Notes under the pieces: model-generated | Databases searched by the model: none | Seen by the model: only the letters and a program-made list of their open reading frames with translations | Told to the model about the DNA's origin: nothing | Shown here: one piece after another, positions 51,351 to 61,900 of the stretch | Layout: every line of letters begins with the position of its first letter | How positions within the stretch are numbered: the first letter of the stretch is position 1 | Assembly (NCBI RefSeq): GCF_030867145.1 | Contig: NC_134418.1 | Coordinates: 7,684,802-7,748,801, forward strand | Length of the DNA stretch: 64,000 nucleotides | DNA from: Opisthocomus hoazin | Lineage: Eukaryota > Chordata > Aves > Opisthocomiformes > Opisthocomidae | Direction: 5' to 3' | Program-made: the position numbers and the translations under genes

Positions 51351-51540
51351 AACTGGTTTAGTGGTTACAGTTCTTGGTTGGGACTTAACAAACTATGGTT
51401 TAAATCTTGGTGTATCAGCAGTTTTCCTGACTCACCTGAGACAAATCCCTTTTCTCTTTGCCATCACCAGCATGTACCTGAGTTTCCCGGTTGTGAAACA
51501 AGGGTAATGTTACCTCACAGAGATACTTCTGGAAAACACC
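51351..51540 (+). repeat. MIR SINE fragment, nearly full-length
   Basis: The head CTGGTTTAGTGGTTACAGTT matches the MIR AGTGGTTAAGAGC head. TTTAAATCTTGG matches the B-box region GTTCAAATCC. CTGAGTTTCCCGGTTGTGAAACAAGGGTAATGTTACCTCACAG matches CTCAGTTTCCTCATCTGTAAAATGGGGATAATxxTACCTCACAG in order. This is the best MIR match in the window. Confidence 0.75.
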
Positions 51541-52354
51541 AGGTTGCCTATAATTTGCTTCCTCTGGAGAGACATGGCATCCAGCTCTGCTCTTGGAGTT
51601 GCAAGTAGGTTGGAGACCCTGAGATAGAGCCTTCCAGACTCTAAACTCCATGTTATGCTCAGATGCCAAAACTGTTAGTGGTATCCTTTAGCAAGATTTA
51701 CCCTGTGGACCCTTTTAGAAGAACTCTGCTAGGAAAGTTCCTGTTGGTTGATATTTTTAGCAGAATGCTGGGTGGTTTCCTGCTCAGCAGCTGACCAGCT
51801 CACCTTTCTGGTTCCCATCTCTTTATGCTCTGTGATAATTTCCAGCATGGCTCAGCTAGGTGCTTTCAGACCAGATGAGTTCCACTTCATTTTCATTTCT
51901 CTGCATGGTTGGCATGAGCCAATGAAGCTTTGTTCAAACTCAGCATCGCCTTTTCATGTCCAGAAAATCAGTTTTCATATCAAAAGCAGTTTCCCAGTTA
52001 GTTAGCATCTTTGATTAAAAAATGTTGCATTTTACGTGATTTTCTTGGCTATTTTCAATTGCCTGGGGCTTCAAGATTTGCTATAAAGCCCTACATAGTA
52101 CTAAGATTGTGTTCTTGGGCTTGTGCTCACCTCAGACGACACTGTGCTGGTTTCACTATCGCTGTGTATGAAGAAGAATGTCAGACAGCTTGCTGTCAAG
52201 GAAGGCCTCGTTTGCCTTTTTCTCTAGGCAGTGTCTTTGAGTCAGCTGGGATCTATTTCCCGGATGCCTTGAGTATGAACAGAGCTGTCCAGCAAGCCCA
52301 AGGCAGCATGACAGAAGAACAAGGAAGTATTCAGGGAACTTTGAAGGTGATGAA
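51541..52354. other. intron 2 segment, no feature seen
   Basis: Unique sequence. Two open frames (51748-52005 and 52011-52397, plus) run end to end but show no recognisable domain, and no splice sites join them. Confidence 0.4.
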
Positions 52355-52560
52355 AAGAAAAGTTATTCTAGATAAGCTCTGGAACATACTGCCATGAGAT
52401 AATACCAGGGCCACGTGCTGGTTGGGATTAAAAAATATGTAGATATGTTGATAATGGGAATATCTGCTCTCATATTACCCAGTTTTTCTTTTTTAAGGGA
52501 TGTTAATCCTGATGCTTTAAAGGCATATGCTGAATACTGAGGATACAGTTATTTAAGGAG
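52355..52560 (+). repeat. diverged CR1/LINE-like 3' fragment
   Basis: TCTAGATAAGCTCTGGAACATACTGCC and GGGATTAAAAAATATGTAGATAT and ATGGGAATATCTG resemble the order of words near the 3' end of old amniote CR1-type LINEs (TGGAAxAxACTGCC then GGATTxAAAAAATATTTAGAT). It is clearly much older than the copy at 21268. Confidence 0.4.
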
Positions 52561-55500
52561 TGCTTTACTGGTATATAATGGTATGCTATGCAGTCAATGG
52601 CTTCCTGCTGTGAATATAGCTGCTACAACAAAGCCATGGTTTGGCCCTCAAAGCTAAAACATCCTCTGAAAACTCGAGCAGCTACAGGTTTTCCCGTATA
52701 TATTGTCCACACTGGGGCCTCCTGAGCAAGTCTAGGATCACTCTTGCGCAGCCTCATCATTACAGTGCTAACGTCCTTTAGGATGGCTCCCTTCCCCCAT
52801 GTCTCTGGCCCTGTCCAAGACTTACCGTTTACTCCTCTCCAAGACTTTACTGTTTCTGGAGGCAGAAGTGCAGGTTGTCTCATCCAGTGTTGCTGGCTTG
52901 CAGAGTTAGTGCCTAGATGATAGTCTAGCTGGCAAGGCGTTCCAATCAGGAAGGCTGTGGTTGTGAGGCAGTACCTGCATGTCTGATCCATCAAGGTGCT
53001 GAGCTTCTTCAGCAAAGCATTGGGCATCCTCACATCCATTTACACTCTAAGAGTGAGTGAGCTTTGATTGGCATGCCCCTGGCAAACACCTGGAGGGAGG
53101 CATGACCACAATATAGTGCTGCTCTGCAGGCCACTGGCCTGGGGATCAGCCCTAAAGTCCAAAGCATGACATGGTTGGGCACCTCTTGTGTCAGAGACGA
53201 GCTGTGATGGCTTGTGAAACGCTGTGGTTGCTGGTAGTGAGGGGCTAAACCATGATGTGTTGGAGTGAACCCACCATCGCTTTTGAAAACACCTTTCTAG
53301 CCCCTATGCTTGCAGCTGGCTGCTGTTGGGTTGATTAGCTTGAACTTAGCTAGCAGGAGAAATAGATTCTGCTATCTTAAATATAAGCTGCTGCCCGTCT
53401 TAAACATACTGTATGAGTGAAGCCACAACTGCATGCATGGGTGAAGTATATGGGTATTTTCAATGTGCTGCAAATGAAACAAAAAAAGAAGAAAGAGCAG
53501 TGTGGCTTGGCTGGGTATTTTGAACAGTGCTTCAATCTGAAATGGAAACACTACCTATGGACAGGTATGTTCTGCATGCTTCAAAGCTGGATCAGAGATG
53601 TCAGAAGAAGGTTTTCTCTTGATTCAAAGGGAATTGCATCACTATTCTGACCCACAAGAACCTCCCTAGATCTCCTCTATCTATACTGTCACTTCACAGC
53701 AATCCCATTTGTTTTTAACTCCCCCTCCCTGACCCCATCGCCTCAGCACTCCAGTTTATTTAGCAAATGTTGGCCCAAATTTTTGAAGCAAGGGTAAACA
53801 GAGCTAAGGTCAATCTGAGAAACACAGCTCCCCAGGAGAGCTGCTGCTTTTCGCTGCTGCTGGCGAGCCTGTATCCAACTGGAATTGGAGGGAATCTGAA
53901 AAGGCATGGATAGGATTAGTCTCTGTGAGGATAGCAGGGTTTATATATTAAAAAAAAATCACATAGAACAAAAGTGTGCAACCTTAACGTGAACTGGGCA
54001 AAGCTATACCCTGCTCATGTTTCCTCCCTTTGAAGACCTTGCATTTTGTATTCACAGCCGTTACCATATGAATCAATGTTTAAAAAAACCCCTAAACCCA
54101 ACATCTTGATAAGAATCCAACTGCACTTTACCGGACCATCCTATAAGGTAACCAGAGCGAGTTCCTTTCAGTCCAGCCATTGTTGGCCACACAGATTATG
54201 TTCTTCAAAGACTGTCTGTCTCGTTCAAACACAAGGTCCATATCTTGGCTGAACATTAACGTTACCTGATAGGCCCTGTGTCCAGCTCCACCTTGCCCTT
54301 CCCGGTGAGTTAGGCTTTATAGCCAAGTCACAACTTGAGCAGAGGGAATAAAGAGCCTTTGTGCGCCTGCTGGGTCCATCCCCTGAAGCTGATCAGGCAC
54401 CAGGATTGATTACCAGGCAGGTAAAGACCCGATAACCTATCGTATCCATACGAAGGCCCCTTTCTGATGACTTCTTCCTCTGATTTGCATTTCAGGCCTC
54501 CGTCTCATTTTAGAAATGATTTTATCTGTCTTTCACTACAGTTCAAACTGGAGGAAGGTCACATGAGAAGAGGCAGCAGGGAGAGCGTAAGCTTGAAGGC
54601 CACTCTTTTAGTACCATAAAAATAGAAAATAAGGCTGTAATCTGTATCTTAATGCGCAGCAACGATTAGTTCAACTCCTTTGCTTCACAAGTACTAGGAA
54701 TTAGGATTCACTTACCATCCATTAAATGTATTTACCATTATATAAAATTACATCAAACACGTTATTGAGGTTGCAAAATAAAGACTTGAAGAAAATGTCC
54801 TTTGCTGCCTTAGTTCAGCTCGTGTGTTTATGCCAAATCATAGAATTTCTAGTTAGATGTTCTCCTACTATTTTTCTCTCATAAGAATCTAGTTACATGT
54901 CCGGGAAATCTTAGCCCAAACAATTCTGTTTGGCAAAATTATGAGCAATTAAACTTTTGTCTTCATCAGTTTTCACAACCTGTATATTCTCACCACAACC
55001 ACAGAGACTCATGGTAGCTGTTACGTATGGAAGTCCCATATGTGACTCCTCAGTTTCTTTTGTTTGGGACAGAAACAGCCCTTGAAGATATTTTGTGTAG
55101 AAAGGATGGGGTTTCTTAAAAACGCTGTTTCATTTTAGAAATGCTACTTCATGTTAAAAATGCTTTTTCTTTTATGGAAGCCCTGGCAAATAGCGATGAA
55201 GTTTGTTCAGTGCCTCTTCTCTCTCTGCTCTGCTGGTGCACGGTGGCTCCTAGAAAGGGATATGGTTTGCGCAAAAGGCTGTGAAAGTGGGACTGTGCTC
55301 CATGCTATTTGTGCCCGTGTCTGCTGGAGGATGCTTGCCAAAAGACGTGAAATTAAGTTTTCTCCTCTCTTCTCTATTTGGGAAGTGACCCAACAGGCCC
55401 CATAGCTCTTACTGCTGCGTTACAGGAACTGTGAGGAGAGGTGAAGCCTCTCTCGCCAAAATCCAACAATTATAAACAAGCCACTTTAAGCCGAAACATA

Positions 55501-58500
55501 AAAGATGGGATAAGTGGAAGTATGCCTTCCCTTAGGGTTTTGCATCCAAGGGTCTGTTTCCCTGACATCCAGCCCTGGGGAACAGCCGGCTCTTTTGTGA
55601 GCGATTCCTACGGGAAGTCGGAGGAATTTTGAAGCTGTCAAGCTGTAATACCCTGGTTTTAGCTTTTTCAAGAAAGCACACTGTTTTCCAGAGAGCAAAG
55701 CCAGATTGCTGGTTTAAAGCTGCTACATTTCACCACAAGAATGCTGATTGTTTCACAGTCATGTGAGTGCCTGACCGGTAAAACTTGTGGGCAATCTGTC
55801 GACTTTTTTTATTCCCCCCACCCATTTTTTTCACCGATTTGGCTTCTTAGTGCAATGCCTGATGATCTTTTGAAAGGGCCAGAAAAAATCTGCTGACGGC
55901 TGGCGCAGCTGATTTGACCCAGAGCGCCTGCTTGGCTGAGCAGAAAGATGACACTGCAGCAAAAATGTTACTTGAAGGGAAAAGAAAACACGCGCGGTGC
56001 TCCTGCCATTGTTCGCAGCCGCTGTGCTGGTGCCAAGCTCTGTGCTTAGGAAAACACAGAGGTACCAGGTTTTGACCTTTCGCCTGCTTCCCGCAGGTGT
56101 TATCTTTTGCTCTGAATAGGCAGGATGAGGTCCACAAATGGCATCCAAGCCTCTAGCAGCCCCGCTGGCTACGAAAAGACAGCTTTGAGTGGTTTTTGTA
56201 AGGAAGAGCTTAACAAGATTTTCAGCAAAAAGGGTCATTTGCTCGATTTTGTTCTTTCTGTTGTTTCAGTGTAATATTGGGTGAAGCCACTGGGGCCATG
56301 TCTCCCAGAGCTCTAAAATAGTGGAGATGGCTCAGCATTGGGCTATCCAGTCTACGCCGAATAGCTACTGTGGAGCAGGCAGGTCTCTCTGGTTTTGTGA
56401 TTAAACTATATTTTATTGTTCACAGAGGAGTAAAAAAAAATCTGAAATGGTTTTGGTGAGGCTCCTGTTTAAATAGTTATTGTTTTGAGTGAAAATGGTT
56501 TATGGAAGGAGAGCAAAGCGCTCTGACTTCAAAGCTTGTCATTGTAAAGAAATCTGGTGGTGAGTGGTCACGCATACCTGAACGTCACTCCTACTGCAGC
56601 AGAGCCAAAAGTGCTGGCAAACAGCCTGGTCGTGTTCCCGTTAAAGTCAGGGTGAGAGATCCTCAGCTGGGGTAGATGGTGATAGCTGTGTTTAAGTTGG
56701 AGATTATTTTTTTTAAAACATATTGACTGCACTGGGGGCTGGATCAAGCCTCTTAAGAGCCTGTGGGAGCTTCTTGAAACCTTCTGATCCTATTATTTGT
56801 TTAAATCTTAGAGAAATCCTTTGAGGCAAAGAAAATTTGGTACAAGTACGAACAAGTCTTGCTGTATTTTTTCATTTTTTCAGGCTGCCTTGCCATCCTG
56901 TTGCGCTTGACATTGAGAATTGCCCAGATGGACTGTTTGTCTCCCTCATATCTGCTGCAAGAAATGGAAACTGCTCATTTAACTCTGCTGAATGGTCATT
57001 TTTTGAAGACCTACCGTGCCACATTCCTGTAGCTCAGCTGGGTGCCATGCGGCACCGTTGGGACAGGGTAGTCAATGTGTCTCCCTCTAATATCTGCACA
57101 GTTTTGGTGTTTGGCTTGAAATATGCAGGCCACAAACTATTTTTCTCCCCAGTAGATGCACATGCAAGGTAACAGGCGTGCACACCCGCACCCCACAGAT
57201 CAGGTAGATCCATCGTGCAAGGATGATGCATTTGGCAAGGATAATGCAGCAGTGAAGACAAACGGGTGCCTCTGAGTATTTACAGGGTGCCTGCAAGGCA
57301 GACAGAGTAACTCAGAAGCTCCTCAAGCTAATCCTGCTCAAGAAAACCAGTTTTACTTAGCCTCTAATCTACCTGCTGAAACTCGGGTGGATTTGGCGTG
57401 CCTTTTTTTTGCAAGAAGTGGGAAGTAGGATGACATGCAAACTGGCAGTTCAAGTGTGGAGATTGTTTGTTTGTCTTCGGGTGTGGAAAAATCGAAAGAT
57501 ATTTAATATTCATTGGGTACTTTTTGGCCACTAGTCATTTTTAGTGTATTTGTGAATATCTTCCTGTGCTCTTGGGAGTGATCGGTGGTGATGAAAATCC
57601 AATGCCACAATCACTGTTTGGTGCTTTTGTCAGTGAGGTAACTGTGTGTTAATCTGTACCGATCATGCTTTATGAGAAGTTTGAAACAATTCAGACCTTT
57701 CTGCTTGGCCCCTGTTTTGAGCAGTGTCAACAAAAGTGTTAGAAGTGATGTGCAGACACATGGGAACAGATTACAGGAGGAGGCTGTGATTACAGCTGTC
57801 CAAAGGATGGCAGATCTATCTCCCATTGCTTTTTCGAGATGAAAAAACCTACTGTTCTGCACTGGAACAAACCCAGAGTGTTTCACCTTTTTTTCCCCAC
57901 AAGATGGAAAGTCAACAAAATGCCTCTTTTGGACTGAAAATGTTGAGCTTTTCCATTCCTCCCGGCCACTGTACGAGTTCAGTAAATCATGCAGTTACTG
58001 ATCCCTTCTTCTTCAGGAGCAGCTACAGGTGGCCATCCTGGCAGCAGGAGGTCAGCTACGCCTGTGCAACGTTGCCTTGATCCAACTGAACTCTCCTCTG
58101 ATAACGGTGATGGCTTCCCAGGTGAAGCTGTAGCCCAGCTTTTGCCCAGATTCTTCTCATTTGTGGGTGAATACATTAACTGTCACTAAAACCCTGAATA
58201 TGCAAATCCTACTTTAAGTAAACTTCAAGCTATTTCCTCCCCAACACTAAAATAAATCTTCTAGGCATGCTAACTGGCTCATTCAGGGTTGTTGTTTTTG
58301 TTGTTGCTGGGTTTGTTGTCAGGTCATGCTAACCTGACCATGGATGTGTATTTTAATTGAAGGAAACATGGGGCTGATTCTTCAGCTAAGGTTCGTGGCC
58401 GAGTTACAATTGCTTAGCTGCCCCAATTTACTTTAAAAGAGCATCTGTGACTTTTTAAAGTGACCCAAGCCCTAAGAAAACAGTTTCATGAAACATGGGC

Positions 58501-58640
58501 ACTCAGACAATCCTGGACCAACCCGCTGAGGAGAAGGGAATGCAAAAGAAAAGGAAAAGAGAGAAAAAAGTCATAATCTGTGCGCTCACAGGGGTCTCTG
58601 GTGATGATGCTACCTAGGACTGTTCTTGTGCTTTCCCTTA
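52561..58640. other. intron 2 segment, unique sequence
   Basis: No exon or RNA gene recognised. It contains AT-rich blocks near 54700-54800, a GTT-rich low-complexity stretch at 58288-58320 and an octamer ATGCAAAT at 58200-58207. The plus frame at 56837-57172 has no recognisable domain. Confidence 0.4.
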
Positions 58641-58647
58641 GTGAAAA

Positions 58648-58810
58648 TCTAAGCACTTTATATATAAAAAAAAAAGATAAATGCCACCGTCTCCATTATA
58701 CAGATGAGGAAACGAAGCAGAGAAAGATGAAAGGAGTTTGGCCTATTCATCCCGCCAGGAAAGAAACAACATCCAGGTCAGCTGAGTCCCGGTCTTTATG
58801 CTTTAGTCCT
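58648..58810 (-). repeat. MIR SINE fragment, minus strand
   Basis: AAGCACTTTATAT, CTCCATTATACAGATGAGGAAAC, then AGCAGAGAAAG and finally TCAGCTGAGTCCCGGTCTTTATGCTTTAGTCC follow the reverse-complement MIR order: AGCGCTTTACAT, CCATTTTACAGATGAGGAAAC, GGCACAGAGAG, and GAGTCCGTGCTCTTA. Orientation is minus. The central word matches at nearly every base. Confidence 0.7.
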
Positions 58811-58871
58811 TAGGCTGTGGCTTTCTAACTACCTTGCACCTGTGTAAATAGGGAGGCAGGTGCAGAGCCCC

Positions 58872-58980
58872 AGCGTGCTGAGCCGCAGAGAGCAGCCCGC
58901 TGCAGTAGCCGTCCGTCAGGAAGACGTCTATGCCAAGAGACGTCGTCGGAGAGTGGTCGAGCAACGTAAGCGTGTCCTTC
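58872..58980. promoter_or_regulatory. small CpG cluster with paired GACGTC words
   Basis: About a dozen CpGs occur in 110 bases. AGACGTC is present twice (58922-58928 and within 58938-58944), close to CRE-like GACGTC palindromes. A CAAC|GTAAGC donor-like site lies at 58966. The plus frame here is arginine-rich and not recognised. It may be a regulatory element bound by bZIP factors, or chance GC-rich sequence. Confidence 0.25.
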
Positions 58981-61900
58981 CTCAGCTCGACTGCTTGCCC
59001 CAGACAGTAGGGCTTGTGTCCTCCCCGGAGGAGAAGGCATTGCTCTTGCAGTGTGAAAGCATATAGTCAGCACGAGAGATTTCATGCTCTGTCTCTTGAA
59101 ACCCAATATGAAACAGTTGCCTTCTTTCCATCCTACAGGCTCATTACACAGCTCCGTGTGTGGCCTCTCCCCGTAATTAACCTGAGGGGGTTACTTTCCT
59201 TTTCTAATTTGTAGGAAGTGGCTGTGACATCTGTTGCAGCCCTGAGGCTCCTTCCTGCAAACCTTTAGCTGGTTTTCATTGAAAGAAAAGGCAACACAAA
59301 GAGGTGTAACAATGAACCGACTGGAGTCCTGGCCTTGAAAATAGCGTCCTCCAATTGCTCAAGAAAATCCTACGGAGAGCAGAGGAGGGTGAATATACTT
59401 TTCTGAAGGGAACCATGGACTTTAACCTGGTGACTAAACATTTTCATTTCTCTTCTTGTTAACACTTCAGGGAAAAACAAGCAAATAACAAAAACCAAGC
59501 AACCTCGGAAGAGTTTGAATGTGTTTTGCTTTATTTATTCTGTTTGCTTCATGGTGCAAAGTTGTAGTAGCCCTCTTGCTGTCTCACCCCTTCTCCGTCT
59601 GCAGATTTGCACTTACCTGTTGCATCTTGCCTTAACTGAGACTTGGCACTGCGGGGAGCTTCCCTATAAAAACCACTACAGAGTTTGATCCTGTAACTTA
59701 AGCCTTTGGGAAGCAAGAAACATCTTTCCTAGACTTGAAAGGCAAAAGGGATTGTTTGGATTCTCTTATCGTGCTTAGGCTTTTCAGTTTTTCCATTGTA
59801 TTTTGGAGTTTGGTTGTGTTTTGGCAAGGAAAAGACCCAAAAGAGACAGAAATGTGCACTAACCTACTCGATGGGAGGGAAATCAGTGGGGCGTGTGGGA
59901 AGCTGGCTCTGATCAGACTAGCTAGTCTGAAGTGACACTCTCCCACTCACTTCTTGGAGCTCTTTATTATTATAAAGTCAGTATTCCTCAGGCCAGAAAG
60001 AGAGGATAGCTGTAGAGGTGTGTGCACTTGAGCTGCGAGCAAGCACAAAAGTCTTGTTCTCACTGATCTATTACAGGGCTTGAACTGAGATTTTTGTGAT
60101 CTAGGCTGTTTGTGCCTGTTCTGGGAAACATAAATTTCCATCCTGGACCAAAATGTTTTTTTACAGTAGAGCAATTTTGATATACTTTCATCACAGATTT
60201 GCACTTTTCTTCAAATTGGCATCTTCTGACTGAAATGCAGGCAGCTGGAAAATTGTTGTACTGTAATCTCATCCGACCTCTTGCATAACTCACTTCACAA
60301 AATCTCACGTGGTGATTTCTGCATTGTTTCTGTTGGACACACAACATGTAAGTTTTATATAGATAAAAAACCTTTTAGAGAGCTGTCTACTTTGTGTTTG
60401 CAGCAGGCAGTTGTAGCAGGAGTCGAGCAGCTTTTACCTTCGCCAAGGCTGGTGATACCTTAACAGCAGTTGTGTATGCGTGTACCGCGGTAACGGCAGC
60501 TGAATGAAAAAGGCTTTGAAGTTCCTGGCTGGCTGAGGAGCAAAAGGCCCTTCGTCTTTCAGCACTAGTCCTGCTTGCCAGGCCATCCGGCGCTTGTGAA
60601 AACCCCCCTCCCTGTTCCTAATGAAGATGACTGATAATCGAAGTGCTGTTTGCCTCCTGCTCTGCGCAAACGGTGAAAGTAGCCTGGTTGGTCCCACTGA
60701 GATTCGTCTCCATGTAAGGGCTTTTTGGGCTTGTGGTTATTATTGGGGACTTTTACGGGAAAGGGATCCTTTCCTTCATGAACGGAGCTGCTGTCGTGTG
60801 AGGGCTTGCAGATGACTAATGCCTGAAATTTTGAGTTTTGTGGAGCACTGCGTGCCAGCTCGGTCAGATTATGGCCCTTCCTCCGGAGCGATTTCACATC
60901 CAAGAGCAGGGCACAATGTCTCCTGCAAAACCCAAAGACCAGTGTGGTGAACCCGGGCCTAAAACTCTTGTCATCTCATGACTGTTGGCTGAGCGGGGTG
61001 AACTGTGTCTTGCCACATCCAGGCCATTGGGTTGTCCTCTCAGGAACGGACCTGTGCCCCCCGCCTGCTCTCTGTGCATTGGGGTCATAGCGGCAAAGTC
61101 ACCGCGTCATCCTCAGCTCCCTGTGAATAAGGAGCTGTTGCTGTACCTATGGTACAATATGTAGCAGGGAAGAAACATTTCTCCGCCACAATTACAAGGG
61201 CCCTTTTGGTTTTAACACCATGTGTTTGAGAGGTCTGCTTGGCAAAGAGCTCAGTCGCCCCTTGATCTGTACAAAGGAGAAGCATCTTTGGCAGAAAATA
61301 TATAATTCTGTTACTAAATAAGAAAGTATATGTGAATACTGTGTAGGGGGCTACAGCAGGACTGGGCTGTGTGGCCACGGAGTTGAGGGCTCTGTTCAAA
61401 GAGAAGGGGGGCTTTTGTGTGGCGTGGTGATGCACGGGCAGAACAAAATGTAGAAGGTGCTGGTTGGAAGCGGATGGGAATGGGGGTAGCTGAGCTGACA
61501 GTAGTAATGCACAAATCACTTGGAGCCGCGGGAGCCTGGGCTCTGCGTGTAGGTGTGTGAAAAGGCTCGGAGAGGAAGGTTAATCCCTGCCATGTCCCTC
61601 AGCACATGTCATACTTTTATTTGTTTCCATCAGAAAATAGTTCTGTGAGTTCCTCTAGAAGTGCCACTAAGGTTTTACGAGGAGAGGAGAAGGGAGGGAC
61701 AGGATGGTCAGGGGACAGTAAGAAGTATAGCTGGCATTGTCTGCAAGTGGCCTGTGACAGCTTTAGCCACTAAAGCCTGACCTGGCCAAGTTCCCATTTG
61801 TTGGTCTCAGAGTCGCACTACAGTGGCTGTGTCAGTGTAGTTGGCCTCTGGCGACAGGAGCTGTACTTGGGGCCCTGCCTAGGAATAGCTGAGAAACATT

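Noticed and set aside
51748..52397. Two adjacent plus frames that might be a pseudogene
   Set aside because: Neither resembles a known protein, and the 3' part overlaps a LINE-like fragment.
60483..60492. Palindrome TACCGCGGTA
   Set aside because: Ten bases; expected by chance in 64 kb and without partner sites.
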